64,000 nt of DNA, from contig CAWGGJ010000003.1 in NCBI GenBank assembly GCA_963822175.1, forward strand, positions 186,001-250,000, written 5' to 3'. Position numbers and translations under genes: made by a program. This stretch comes from FEB-25 sp963822175. Lineage in GTDB: Bacteria; Chloroflexota; Anaerolineae; Anaerolineales; UBA4823. Positions 24,482 through 33,635 of this stretch are shown here, one piece after another. Every line of letters begins with the position of its first letter. Position 1 is the stretch's first letter. The notes under the pieces were generated by a model. The model was given only the letters and a program-made list of their open reading frames with translations, did not search any database and was not told where the DNA came from.

Positions 24482-26353
24482 TTATACCGATCTAGGTAGA
24501 GGAGTGCCACCGTTTTTCAGTACAGGAGGTGGAAAAAGCGCTTCAAAATCTTCCCTGGATAAAGTTTCAACCTCTAATAATTTGCGGGCAACTGTATCTA
24601 ACACATCCCGATATTGAGTAAGGATTTTCTTAGCCTTTTCATAAGCTTCATTAACTAAAATCCGCACTTCTTTGTCTATCTGTTCAGCCACAGCTTCAGA
24701 ATAATCCCGTTGCTCAGAGATCTCACGACCCAGGAAAATAAGCTCTTCTTTTTGACCATAGACCATGGGTCCCAAATCACTGCTCATACCCAGTCTGGTA
24801 ACCATTGCCCGTGCCATCTTGGTTACCCGCTCCAGGTCATTCGATGCGCCTGAGGTGACGTCGCTAAAAACAATTTCCTCTGCCGCACGCCCACCCATTA
24901 ATCCAATCATATCTGCTACGAGCTTATTTCTGCCCATTAATGTGCGATCTTCCACAGGCAAGGCTAATGTATATCCACCAGCCATTCCTCTGGCGGTAAT
25001 CGAAACCTTGTGCACCGGATCAGCCTCGGGTACAGCATTCATCACAACCGCATGACCTGCTTCATGATATGCCACGATCCTTTTTTCTTCCTCACTGATC
25101 AACCGGCTCTTCCGCTCAGGTCCAGCAATGACGCGTTCGATCGCTTCCTCGAGATCTTCCTGTTCAATTGCCTTTCGATTTCTACGTGCCGCCAGGATAG
25201 CTCCCTCATTGACAAGGTTCTCAAGGTCAGCCCCAACAAACCCCGGCGTCGAGCGAGCTAGGACACCCAGGTCTGTATTTGGGGACAGCGGTTTGCCTTT
25301 CACATGCACCTTTAAAATAGCCTCCCTGCCTCTCATATCAGGACGATCAAGGACAACCCGCCGGTCAAACCGCCCGGGTCGGAGAAGCGCTGGGTCAAGG
25401 ATATCGGGACGGTTGGTAGCTGCCATGATAATCACATTGGTATCAGTATCAAAGCCATCCATCTCAACCAACATCTGGTTCAAGGTTTGCTCGCGTTCGT
25501 CATGACTTCCACCCAAACCTGCTCCACGTTGGCGTCCGACTGCATCGATTTCGTCTACAAAAACAATACAAGGCGAATGACGTTTTGCCTGGTCAAACAG
25601 GTCACGTACACGGCTTGCACCTACACCCACGAACATTTCCACAAACTCGGAACCAGAGATTGAAAAGAAAGGCACACCAGCTTCACCTGATACAGCTTTT
25701 GCCAGTAACGTTTTACCAGTTCCTGGAGGTCCCACCAGCAATACACCTTTCGGGATACGCGCACCTAACGAGATAAATTTTTCAGGTTCACGTAAAAATT
25801 CCACCACTTCCTGAAGCTCTTCTTTGGCTTCCTCAACCCCAGCAACATCCCCAAAGGTAACCGAAGGTTGGTCACCAGTGAACATTCTTGCACGAGATTT
25901 CCCAAACGACATGGCAGCATTATTGCTCCCTTGCGCCTGGCGGAAAACAAACCAGAACACGCCCCCGAGGATAATAAATGGAAGGATATAACCCATAGCA
26001 GAAGCAAGCCCCAGCCATGGGTTTGGTGGTTTCACTTCGATGCTGATATGGTCTGGAGATAATTGTTCAGAAGAAACTCCCAGGTCCTTTAATTGTTGTA
26101 CCAGTGTTGTCTCAGTCTCTTTATGAGCTGTTCGCTCGATTGCACTTGTGTTGTTGCCGTAGATTACTGTCAGCCGATCTTGCTCTTCGATGATTCGCGA
26201 CACCTTCCCACTTTGAATATCTGCAGCAACCTGGTTAATAGATAGTACTTCCTGCGCAGTGGAATTTTGATTAAAGCTATAAAAAACCAGGAATATGATG
26301 GCTGCAAATAATAAAACGTAAATAATCGTTGAACGATTACGACTAGGATTCAC
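24482..26353 (-). CDS. ftsH: ATP-dependent zinc metalloprotease FtsH
   Basis: Complete 623-residue membrane AAA+ protease. Two helices (about 9-26 and 118-138) enclose an extracytoplasmic domain. The AAA module has Walker A GPPGTGKT, Walker B IVFVDEIDAVG and the second region of homology (AATNRPDILDPALLRPGRFDR). The zinc site HEAGH with a downstream Asp marks the M41 peptidase. It degrades misfolded and regulatory membrane proteins as a hexamer. It stands between fabH and the S1 gene on the same strand with its own 250-bp upstream region and terminator, so it is probably monocistronic. Confidence 0.97.
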   Translation of the reverse strand: MNPSRNRSTIIYVLLFAAIIFLVFYSFNQNSTAQEVLSINQVAADIQSGKVSRIIEEQDRLTVIYGNNTSAIERTAHKETETTLVQQLKDLGVSSEQLSPDHISIEVKPPNPWLGLASAMGYILPFIILGGVFWFVFRQAQGSNNAAMSFGKSRARMFTGDQPSVTFGDVAGVEEAKEELQEVVEFLREPEKFISLGARIPKGVLLVGPPGTGKTLLAKAVSGEAGVPFFSISGSEFVEMFVGVGASRVRDLFDQAKRHSPCIVFVDEIDAVGRQRGAGLGGSHDEREQTLNQMLVEMDGFDTDTNVIIMAATNRPDILDPALLRPGRFDRRVVLDRPDMRGREAILKVHVKGKPLSPNTDLGVLARSTPGFVGADLENLVNEGAILAARRNRKAIEQEDLEEAIERVIAGPERKSRLISEEEKRIVAYHEAGHAVVMNAVPEADPVHKVSITARGMAGGYTLALPVEDRTLMGRNKLVADMIGLMGGRAAEEIVFSDVTSGASNDLERVTKMARAMVTRLGMSSDLGPMVYGQKEELIFLGREISEQRDYSEAVAEQIDKEVRILVNEAYEKAKKILTQYRDVLDTVARKLLEVETLSREDFEALFPPPVLKNGGTPLPRSV

Positions 26354-26570
26354 TCAAGCCTCCAAAATAAAATACATAGCAAATACTTAAATAAACCTAA
26401 AAGCGGGATTCACTTTAGGGCGATTGCGATTATACCAAGTCTTAGCCTGATAGGTAGGATTATGACGACATAAACTGATTTCTCTAACATCGCTCTAACA
26501 AATCCCCCTTGATTCGTGCAAGTTAAGCCCTACCTAAAGGATAATATACCCCTAATCTTGTTAGTTCATT

Positions 26571-26600
26571 ACCTCCCGCTGACCTTAACCAGCGGGAGGT
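26571..26600. repeat. Perfect inverted repeat after fabH
   Basis: ACCTCCCGCTG (26571-26581) and CAGCGGGAGGT (26590-26600) form an 11-bp GC-rich stem with an 8-nt loop, six bases past the fabH stop. No T-run follows on either strand, so it is either a weak terminator or an mRNA 3'-end stabiliser. Confidence 0.6.
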
Positions 26601-26606
26601 TGATCA

Positions 26607-27713
26607 TTATTCGTTGCGTCCCCAGATCCAGCCTTCGATACGGCGCACCAACCTGAGAAGCTTCGACCGGATCGCAACCCACCAACGGTAGGATGCTGGA
26701 TAAATATGGCGGTGAGGCAGGAACGGTCCTGACCAACGAACAAGTGCAGCCCCCCAGGTAAGTCCAGCTCCAAACCCTACAAAAACGGTATTATCTCCCG
26801 CCCGTAAACGTCCCTGTTGAATCGCTTCACAGGTAGCAATGGGGATAGAAGCTGTGGAAGTGTTACCATACCGCTCAATATTGACAAAGTATTGATCTGG
26901 AGGTATTTCCAGCCCACGCATCGCAGCTTCAATGATCCGCAAGTTAGCCTGGTGAGGGATGATCAGTTTAACATCTTCAATTTTTAGCTGAGCAGAAGCA
27001 ATCGCTTCCTTGGTGGCCTGGACAATGACCCGGGTAGCAAAACGGAAAACCTCTCTACCGTTCATATGAATCGTGTGTTCATTATTTAATATTGTGCTTG
27101 GGCTGGTTGGTAGGTGGCTACCTCCTGCGGGAACCGAGAGTAGATCACCACCAGATCCATCAGAACGCATAACGGCAGAAACCAATCCCCCAATTTCATC
27201 ACCAGCTTGTAATACGAACGCCCCAGCGCCATCCCCAAACAGAACACAGGTATTTCGATCCTCCCAATTAACAAATCTGGAGAGTGTCTCTGCACCGATT
27301 ACCAAAGCATTTTGAACAGAACCACTGCGAATGGCTTGTGTAGCCATGTTCAAAGCATAAATGAATCCAGAACAAGCAGCAGAGAGATCAAATGCACCCG
27401 CATGGGTGGCACCGATCTGATCCTGGACCAAACATGCAGTGGCTGGGAAAAAATATTCAGGAGACGATGTAGAGACTATGATCAGCTCTACATTAACAGG
27501 ATTGAGATTTGCCACCCTCAAGGCATTGAGGGCAGCATCTTTTGCCAGCGTGGCGGTTGATTCTTCCTCGTTTGCAATGTGCCGTTGTCGAATTCCGGTA
27601 CGAGAGACGATCCACTCATCGTTCGTGTCAACCATTTTTTCCAGGTCTGCATTCGTCAATACCCTGGCTGGAACAGCCATCCCCCATCCAGTGATATGGG
27701 CGTAAGGACTCAT
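26607..27713 (-). CDS. fabH: 3-oxoacyl-ACP synthase III (FabH)
   Basis: KAS III starts fatty acid synthesis by condensing acyl-CoA with malonyl-ACP. The 368-residue protein has the active-site Cys in DLSAACSGFIYAL (near 113), His in IIPHQANLRI and Asn in RYGNTSTASIPIA, the complete Cys-His-Asn triad. The C-terminus extends about 40 residues beyond the usual end (after GFGAGLTWGAALVRW) with an Arg/Trp-rich stretch, possibly membrane-associated. It sits two bases downstream of fabF, so the pair is one operon; the acyl carrier protein gene is not adjacent. Confidence 0.94.
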   Translation of the reverse strand: MSPYAHITGWGMAVPARVLTNADLEKMVDTNDEWIVSRTGIRQRHIANEEESTATLAKDAALNALRVANLNPVNVELIIVSTSSPEYFFPATACLVQDQIGATHAGAFDLSAACSGFIYALNMATQAIRSGSVQNALVIGAETLSRFVNWEDRNTCVLFGDGAGAFVLQAGDEIGGLVSAVMRSDGSGGDLLSVPAGGSHLPTSPSTILNNEHTIHMNGREVFRFATRVIVQATKEAIASAQLKIEDVKLIIPHQANLRIIEAAMRGLEIPPDQYFVNIERYGNTSTASIPIATCEAIQQGRLRAGDNTVFVGFGAGLTWGAALVRWSGPFLPHRHIYPASYRWWVAIRSKLLRLVRRIEGWIWGRNE

Positions 27714-27715
27714 GA

Positions 27716-28960
27716 TTATGATCCGTTATAACGACTTATGATAATACTGGCATTATGTCCACCGAAGCCAAAAGAGTTGGATAGGATATGATTGACTGTT
27801 TTTCGCCTGGACTGGTTTGGAACATAATCCAGGTCACATTCAGGATCCGGTGTTTCGTAGTTGATCGTCGGTGGCAGGATGGAATCCTGTAGTATTTTTA
27901 CACAGATCAATGCTTCCAATGCCCCTGCTGCACCCAAAAGGTGACCGGTCATTGATTTTGTTGATGATACAGGTATGTTATAGGCTCGCTCACCGAATAC
28001 GGTCTTAATTGCTGCACTTTCGCTTTTATCATTAAGTTGTGTGCTTGTACCATGAGCATTGATATAGTCGATATCATTCACCGTCAATCCAGCGTTATTT
28101 AATGCACTCTGCATACATATTACTGCACCAGCTCCGTTTTCTGCTGGTGCTGAGATATGAAAGGCATCATTGGATGCACCATATCCGCTAATTTCCCCCA
28201 AGATTCGTGCATTACGCTCGAGTGCATGCTCAAGGGTTTCAAGCACCAAGATCGCAGCACCTTCTCCCATAACAAAACCATCCCGGTTCAGATCGAATGG
28301 ACGCGATGCCTTTTCAGGAAACTCGTTGTTTGTGGTTAATGCAGTCATCACGGTTAAACCCGCCATTGCAATGGGGACAATCACTGCTTCAGCACCGCCG
28401 GCAAGAACAACATCTGCACTCCCCCGCCGGATGACTTCAGTAGCCTCACCCAACGCATTGGAGCCGCTTGCACAGGCCGATACAACAGTAAAATTTGGCC
28501 CGCGAATACCCAGGTTGAGGGCAATCATACCCGGTGCTGTGTCTGGTAGCATCATCGGCACTAAAAATGGGCTTACCCGGTCAGGTCCCCGGTCAAAAAA
28601 CACTTTCGCCTGCTCAAATAAGGTGCTCATTCCACCGATACCAGTGCCTACCACTACTCCAATCCTGTCTCGATTGGTATTTGTAACAACTAACCCTGAA
28701 GCTTCCACTGCCTGGAGAGCAGCAGCTAAACCGAATTGGGTAAATCGATCCATACGACGGGCATCGCGTGGGCCAAATAATGCGGTAGCATCAAAATCCT
28801 TGACCTCAGCTCCAATTTTGACTTTGAATTGGCTGGTATCATAATGTGTGATCTTTTTTACGCCCGAAACACCCGAAATGATATTTCCCCATAATGTATC
28901 AACATCATTCCCTAATGGGGAGATACACCCTAGACCAGTGATTACGACACGTTTTCGCAT
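27716..28960 (-). CDS. fabF: 3-oxoacyl-ACP synthase II (FabF)
   Basis: Elongating condensing enzyme of fatty acid synthesis, 414 residues. The catalytic Cys is in VVSACASGSNALGEA, and the two histidines are in NAHGTSTQLND and KSMTGHLLGAAGALE, giving the Cys-His-His triad; GFGGHNASI closes the domain. Start chosen at ATG 28958-28960 because GGAGG precedes it at the proper distance; the frame stays open 22 codons further upstream. It forms an operon with fabH. Confidence 0.95.
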   Translation of the reverse strand: MRKRVVITGLGCISPLGNDVDTLWGNIISGVSGVKKITHYDTSQFKVKIGAEVKDFDATALFGPRDARRMDRFTQFGLAAALQAVEASGLVVTNTNRDRIGVVVGTGIGGMSTLFEQAKVFFDRGPDRVSPFLVPMMLPDTAPGMIALNLGIRGPNFTVVSACASGSNALGEATEVIRRGSADVVLAGGAEAVIVPIAMAGLTVMTALTTNNEFPEKASRPFDLNRDGFVMGEGAAILVLETLEHALERNARILGEISGYGASNDAFHISAPAENGAGAVICMQSALNNAGLTVNDIDYINAHGTSTQLNDKSESAAIKTVFGERAYNIPVSSTKSMTGHLLGAAGALEALICVKILQDSILPPTINYETPDPECDLDYVPNQSRRKTVNHILSNSFGFGGHNASIIISRYNGS

Positions 28961-29073
28961 TGATGCCTCCTTCAGTAACTCGTATAAACTAATGCATCGT
29001 TGTTCGACCTTTGGTTTATAAAACACCGCCTCGCTGGTTCAGAGGCGATAGGAAAAGTATAACAGGTTTGGGT

Positions 29074-29330
29074 TTACTCGATGGATGCGATGAATTTATG
29101 AACCTGTTGGATCTGTAATATATCATGCTCGGCAATTTCCTTAACTATATCTTGCAGCGGAATTGAGTCCGAGTATGTGCCCTGAACACTACACTCCCAC
29201 CGGTCCGCTGGAATATCTTTCAAGAGCTCAAGGATTTCAATTCTTGTTTTTGTAAAATCTTCCAGTGCCTGAAATCCATCACCTTGGGGATAATCATCAA
29301 TATTTGTTGATACTTCGTACTGCTGAATTC
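29074..29330 (-). pseudogene. DinB-like C-terminal half, cut off by a frameshift
   Basis: Frame +1 relative to the HAD gene encodes an uninterrupted 80-residue stretch without a start codon. It includes FQALEDFTKTRIEILELL, PLQDIVKEIAEHDILQIQQ and the end HKFIASIE. This is the second half of a DinB/DUF664 four-helix bundle, with the conserved EHD-H metal-binding region. The first half of the same domain is the C-terminus of the HAD protein (ALLAVLRSTPAAL, YQLRDLDREKNLPNLQKII). Removing one base near 29325-29335 would join the two frames into one protein of about 400 residues. It is therefore a frameshifted or sequencing-error gene, not a separate gene. Confidence 0.8.
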
Positions 29331-30289
29331 AATTGGGTAAGCCCTTGTTCACCAATGATTTTTTGCAGGTTTGGGAGATTTTTCTCTCTATCCAAATCTC
29401 TCAGTTGATATATAGGCACATCCAAACGCCCACCTTGTTGATTTGGACTTTTGGCATACTTAGCGTAATTTTGGCGATATATCGTATCTAATGCAGCTGG
29501 TGTCGATCGTAACACTGCCAGTAGTGCACAAGGTGTAGTTAAACTTCTTTGAATTGGTTTGGGAGATATTGTCTCCAACCAGGGGATTAAATCAGTGATT
29601 TCACCATGCGGGGGAATATCGCCCTCTCCACACCATTTGGCTGCTTCTCCATTGGAGATCCAAAAAACAGGCATGTCCAATTGGCATGCAGCTCTTATAT
29701 CCATGTCAATATCATTCCCTACCATCACAACCGGTATGTTTGGCCAGCCAAGCTGTGCCAGGAATTCCGCAAAATAAGCAGGATTGGGTTTGGCAAAGTG
29801 GAATGTATCGTAGGATGGGATTAACCGAAAAATTGCTTGTGCATTAGGAAATCCTGCCCAGCTAAGACGTTGTAATATTGCTGTGCTTGGAAAGAGCGGA
29901 TTTGTCGCTATCGCTGCCTGGTCACCACGAGCTATGATCTGCTCTACTACTTTGACTGAATCAGGTCGGACCTGGGTCAAGTCCTTAAGCCTGGGAAAAT
30001 CTATTTCATAGAAAGAATCAATGATGCATTGAACATCCTGGCGGTCCAATCCCAATGTTGGGTAAAAAGCTGTATCGAACCGATCTTCCAAGGTCAGGCT
30101 CGGGTCGAGGTTATCAACCATCTGCCGGGTCGCCATCAGTAAAGTCTTGATTAATTCTGTCGGATCAGCTACCGCAGCCATTCGTTTGGCTAAACTCTGC
30201 AGATAGGCTGGGATGAAGTTATTCATCTCGTTTCCGAGCAGAGTGTCATCCAGATCAAACAGAATCAGTGTCAATGGGTCCTTCTTCAA
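29297..30289 (-). CDS. HAD-family hydrolase with truncated DinB domain
   Basis: A 330-residue protein. Residues 1-235 are a HAD phosphatase with motif I FDLDDTLLG (nucleophile D), motif II ATNP, the motif III lysine in FAKPNP and motif IV GNDIDMDIRAA. Such enzymes hydrolyse phosphate esters; the substrate is unknown. Residues 250-325 are the first half of a DinB-like helical bundle that stops early because of a frameshift (see 29074-29330). The start overlaps the Cys-rich gene by 35 bp, so it belongs to the efp operon. The natural product was probably a HAD-DinB fusion. Confidence 0.82.
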   Translation of the reverse strand: MKKDPLTLILFDLDDTLLGNEMNNFIPAYLQSLAKRMAAVADPTELIKTLLMATRQMVDNLDPSLTLEDRFDTAFYPTLGLDRQDVQCIIDSFYEIDFPRLKDLTQVRPDSVKVVEQIIARGDQAAIATNPLFPSTAILQRLSWAGFPNAQAIFRLIPSYDTFHFAKPNPAYFAEFLAQLGWPNIPVVMVGNDIDMDIRAACQLDMPVFWISNGEAAKWCGEGDIPPHGEITDLIPWLETISPKPIQRSLTTPCALLAVLRSTPAALDTIYRQNYAKYAKSPNQQGGRLDVPIYQLRDLDREKNLPNLQKIIGEQGLTQLNSAVRSINKY

Positions 30290-30605
30290 ATTCTATGGGT
30301 AGCTTATGACATTCCCCACAACCAATATGAGGGTCGAAGCCCGACCGTTCTGTTTTCCGACAATATGTCCGTACCCGCACTTCCTGTTTTCCAAAAGGAA
30401 TCTTGCGCACCAATTTTGGAATTAAGACCATGTAAGGGCAAGTATTTGCCAGTTGGATATTCGGAACAGGGCAACTATTACACAGCTCTCGTTTCCATGC
30501 AAGCGGGGGTGAAGCAGATTCTAATAATCTGCATTCTTCTTGATTACGACCGCGGAAATAATTTCCGTAAAAATAGCTGCATTCTTTCCCTGCTGGTGTA
30601 CGCAT
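30255..30605 (-). CDS. Small eight-cysteine protein, putative metal binding
   Basis: A 116-residue soluble protein of unknown function. Cysteines are at 9, 25, 42, 45, 56, 82, 96 and 99, with His 100, in the local motifs EECRLL, CNSCPVP, TCPYM and GCGECH. FYGNYFRGRNQEECRLLE at the N-terminus looks like a conserved signature. Eight Cys could bind two Fe-S clusters or several zinc ions. The gene lies 20 bp after efp and overlaps the HAD-DinB gene, so the three are co-transcribed. No strong ribosome-binding site is visible; the start was chosen as the first ATG. Confidence 0.7.
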   Translation of the reverse strand: MRTPAGKECSYFYGNYFRGRNQEECRLLESASPPLAWKRELCNSCPVPNIQLANTCPYMVLIPKLVRKIPFGKQEVRVRTYCRKTERSGFDPHIGCGECHKLPIEFEEGPIDTDSV

Positions 30606-30625
30606 CTTGGATTGTGAGAAGAGAC

Positions 30626-31183
30626 CTAAACCCTGGTTACGTACGATCCAGTTCTAGTATCGATTCGAATGCGATCACCGACATTAACAAAAGCAGGCAC
30701 CTGCACTTCCAATCCTGTATCTGTTTTAACTTTTTTATTGACTCCCGTCGCAGTATCTCCACGCACTGCTACCTCTGCCTCAACCACATCCATATCGACG
30801 GTGATTGGGAGCTCAACATCGATGGGCTCTCCCTGGAAAAAGGTGAGTTTAATTTCCATATTTTCAGTCAGGTACTCTGCGCTCTCACCAAGCACGCTCT
30901 TTGCTAATGCTGGTTGCTCATAGGTGTCCAGGTCCATAAAATGATATAACTCACCATCATTATAGAGATATTGAACAGTATGGAAATCAAGGCGGGCTTC
31001 CTGCACGCGTTCACCACTCTGGAAGTTTTTCTCAATAATGGTACCGCTGCGAAGATCCACAGCTTTTATTTTAATTGTGGCATTACCTCGTCCTGGTTTA
31101 TTATGATGATAGTCTAATACCTTAAATAATTTCCCATCAAACTCAAAAGTAACCCCTTTACGTAAATCATTTACGTCGATCAT
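30626..31183 (-). CDS. efp: Elongation factor P
   Basis: EF-P relieves ribosome stalling at polyproline stretches. The 185-residue length and three-domain sequence are standard. The loop reaching the peptidyl-transferase centre reads KPGRGNA, with Arg at position 32 rather than the Lys that EpmA/YmfI-type systems modify. The C-terminal signature is DTRTGSYVTRV. It is the first gene of an operon with the Cys-rich and HAD genes. Neither an EarP nor an EpmA gene is in the window, so modification is undetermined. Confidence 0.96.
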   Translation of the reverse strand: MIDVNDLRKGVTFEFDGKLFKVLDYHHNKPGRGNATIKIKAVDLRSGTIIEKNFQSGERVQEARLDFHTVQYLYNDGELYHFMDLDTYEQPALAKSVLGESAEYLTENMEIKLTFFQGEPIDVELPITVDMDVVEAEVAVRGDTATGVNKKVKTDTGLEVQVPAFVNVGDRIRIDTRTGSYVTRV

Positions 31184-31351
31184 AAAATTGCCTCTTTCGT
31201 CTTGATATATTTAACATGCGGATTATAGTGTACGCTTTCTCCTCTGACAAGGTCGGTATTTCATTTAAAAAATAGCTATTAGCCATAAATTTTGGTGGGC
31301 TTTCATTTTGTGGTAAACTTTATTAAATTTTAGAAGGTGCTGGAGGCTTTT

Positions 31352-31759
31352 TTGAGTAAAGAATCCAAAAGGTTGGCATACATCGAGGACGAATCAGAAA
31401 TGATTGATTTAGTCCGCATAATCCTTGGACGTCGTGGCTATACAGTTCTAGGTGCAAATGGCGGTCGCGAGGGTCTCGAGCTTGTGCGTAAGGAACTGCC
31501 CGACCTGGTTTTATTGGATCTTATGATGCCTGATATGGATGGATGGGACGTTTACCATCAAATTAAATCGGATGAATTAACCCGTGATATCCCGGTTATT
31601 GTAATTACTGCCAAAGCCCAAAATATTGATAAAGTCCTTGGGCTGCGCGTTGCAAAAGTAGAAGATTACATCGCCAAACCTTTCAGCCCGCAGGAATTGC
31701 TAGATAGGATTGACATTGTTTTCTCAAAGCAATCGAAATCTAGCATCCATGATAGCTAA
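31352..31759 (+). CDS. Single-domain response regulator (TTG start)
   Basis: A receiver-only protein of 135 residues: acidic residues in YIEDESEM, phospho-acceptor Asp in LVLLDLMMPDMDG, Thr in VIVITAKAQ and Lys in DYIAKPFSPQEL. The best start is TTG 31352, five bases after GGAGG; a GTG at 31337 has no ribosome site. Without an output domain it must act through protein contacts or phosphotransfer. No kinase gene is adjacent. Confidence 0.85.
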   Translation: MSKESKRLAYIEDESEMIDLVRIILGRRGYTVLGANGGREGLELVRKELPDLVLLDLMMPDMDGWDVYHQIKSDELTRDIPVIVITAKAQNIDKVLGLRVAKVEDYIAKPFSPQELLDRIDIVFSKQSKSSIHDS

Positions 31760-31833
31760 CCTGGTTGGGTACAAGACCCCACCCGATCTACACGTTAATT
31801 ATCTCCCTGAATATTTTTTAATTTGGGGGGTGA

Positions 31834-32241
31834 ATGAAAACCAAGAAATACGTTAATATCATCAATCAGGCAAGCCAGGAATCAAAGCCCATACTGGCAG
31901 AGTACTGCCAGTCTTTTTTTTGTCAATTGCGCGGTTTAATGTTCAGGAAGAGTTTACCGGATAATCATGGCTTGTTGTTGGTTCAAAAAACTGACAGCAA
32001 GATGAATGCATCCATTCACATGATGTTTATGTGGATGGACCTGGCAGTAATTTGGATTAATAATGAAAATGTGGTCGTTGACCTGGTACTGGCACGCCGG
32101 TGGAAACTGGCTTATATACCCAGAGCTGCAGCCAGGTATGTGCTGGAAACCAGTGAATCTCACTTGGCAGATTATAAGATTGGCGACGAAGTGGAATTCG
32201 AATTTTTAGCTCAGGATATGTATGCGAAAAATCATTTATAG
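31834..32241 (+). CDS. DUF192 protein
   Basis: A 135-residue member of DUF192, a small beta-rich family of unknown function often found as secreted or cytoplasmic proteins in bacteria and archaea. Family features are CQLRGLMFRKSLPDNHGLLLV, the IHMMFMWMDLAVIWI core (usually IHTFFM..PIDVIF) and KIGDEVEF. The start follows GGGGGTG. The last 20 bp overlap the LysM/M23 gene, so the two are probably co-translated. No signal peptide is visible here. Confidence 0.8.
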   Translation: MKTKKYVNIINQASQESKPILAEYCQSFFCQLRGLMFRKSLPDNHGLLLVQKTDSKMNASIHMMFMWMDLAVIWINNENVVVDLVLARRWKLAYIPRAAARYVLETSESHLADYKIGDEVEFEFLAQDMYAKNHL

Positions 32242-33628
32242 GATCTTCTTAATCCTTGCTTTTCTCTCGCTGATTCCATTGGAAGGGGCAAAAGCCCAAA
32301 TTACGACCTCCACTGGTCCAGTTTACATCGTTCAGGAAGGCGACAATCTCTCGGACATTGCCTATCGTTTTCACGTAACTCCGGAAGCCCTGGCCAATGC
32401 CAATGGGATAGTGAATATCAATCAGATCACCATCGGGCAATCGCTTACCATTCCCGGGTTGGAAGGGATTTCTGGCATCCTGACTACACAGGTGGTTCCG
32501 TTTGGTGAGACGTTGCGCAGTTTAAGCCTGCGATACCAAATACCACCCCAAATCCTTAAACGGTTAAACCATATCACTAGTCCCACCGAGTTGTATGCTG
32601 GATATTCTCTGGTGATTCCACTTGACGAAAACCCTGCTTCATCGGGTAAAAGGATCATTGTGAATCCTGGCCAATCTTTGCTGGAGTTGGCTGTCCTTAA
32701 TGAGACCGATCCTTGGAAGCTCATGGTAGATAACGACCTTGAATATAGCTCCCTTGCTCTCCCTGGTGAAGTCTTGCGTTCGCCCGGCGAGGAAGATCCT
32801 GGCCCCGGATCCTTACCTCCCGAGATAACTTCAGCCATAATATCAGACTTGATCCAGGGTCAAACTGCAGAGATCCAGTTGACTGGCGATGAAGAGCTCA
32901 CCATCGATGGTTCCTTAATGGATCATCCTTTAAATTTCTTCCCATATAGCGATAAGCGCTACATTGCCTTTCAAGGTGTGCATGCCATGGCAGAGCCTGG
33001 CCTGTACCCGTTAACCCTGCAAGGCAGCACACCAGGTGGTGCGAAATTTGATTTCTCACAGATGGTGAAGGTTAACCCAGGCGATTTCCTGTATGACAGA
33101 CCGCTTCCGGTTGATCCTGCTACCTTGGACCCCGAGACAAACCGAACTGAAAATGATCTTTGGTACAGCACATCTTCTGTTGTAACTCCTGATATTTTAT
33201 GGGATGGTCCTTTCTCTGTACCAGTGGATCCAGTCTTTGCGGATTGCTATTCTTCAATATTTGGAAGCCGGCGTTCATATAACGGTAGTGAATACATTTA
33301 TTTCCACACCGGCCTGGATTATTGCGGTGCGGTTGGTAATTCAATATATGCTGCAGCCCCAGGTGTGGTTGTATTTACCGGACCACTAACCGTGCGGGGG
33401 AACGCCACCATGATTGACCATGGTAGGGGTGTTTACACAGCTTATATGCACCAATCGGAAATCCTGGTCAATGTTGGTGATCGTGTGGAACAAGGCCAGC
33501 TGATTGGAAAGGTTGGGAACACCGGCCGTGTAGAAGGTCCCCATTTACATTTTGAAGTTTTAGTGGGTACTGTTCAAGTTGACCCATTTGCGTGGTTAAC
33601 TCAGAGTTTTCCGTCAGATGAGCCTTAA
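32222..33628 (+). CDS. Secreted LysM-domain M23-family peptidase
   Basis: A 468-residue cell-wall protein. It has a signal peptide (1-25, ending AKAQ), two LysM domains (about 35-80, YIVQEGDNLSDIAYRF, and 87-135) and a weaker third LysM-like stretch near 143-160. A beta-rich middle domain follows, then a C-terminal M23 peptidase (about 345-455). The zinc ligands are in FHTGLDYCG (His, Asp) and HLHFEV (His), as in LytM-type endopeptidases, so it should be an active peptidoglycan hydrolase. It overlaps the DUF192 gene at its start. Confidence 0.9.
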   Translation: MRKIIYRIFLILAFLSLIPLEGAKAQITTSTGPVYIVQEGDNLSDIAYRFHVTPEALANANGIVNINQITIGQSLTIPGLEGISGILTTQVVPFGETLRSLSLRYQIPPQILKRLNHITSPTELYAGYSLVIPLDENPASSGKRIIVNPGQSLLELAVLNETDPWKLMVDNDLEYSSLALPGEVLRSPGEEDPGPGSLPPEITSAIISDLIQGQTAEIQLTGDEELTIDGSLMDHPLNFFPYSDKRYIAFQGVHAMAEPGLYPLTLQGSTPGGAKFDFSQMVKVNPGDFLYDRPLPVDPATLDPETNRTENDLWYSTSSVVTPDILWDGPFSVPVDPVFADCYSSIFGSRRSYNGSEYIYFHTGLDYCGAVGNSIYAAAPGVVVFTGPLTVRGNATMIDHGRGVYTAYMHQSEILVNVGDRVEQGQLIGKVGNTGRVEGPHLHFEVLVGTVQVDPFAWLTQSFPSDEP

Positions 33629-33635
33629 TATTAAA

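Noticed and set aside
28170..28844. 224-residue plus-strand ORF opposite fabF
   Set aside because: Shadow of fabF; composition is Ser/Ala/Pro-rich as expected for the antisense frame, with no domain.
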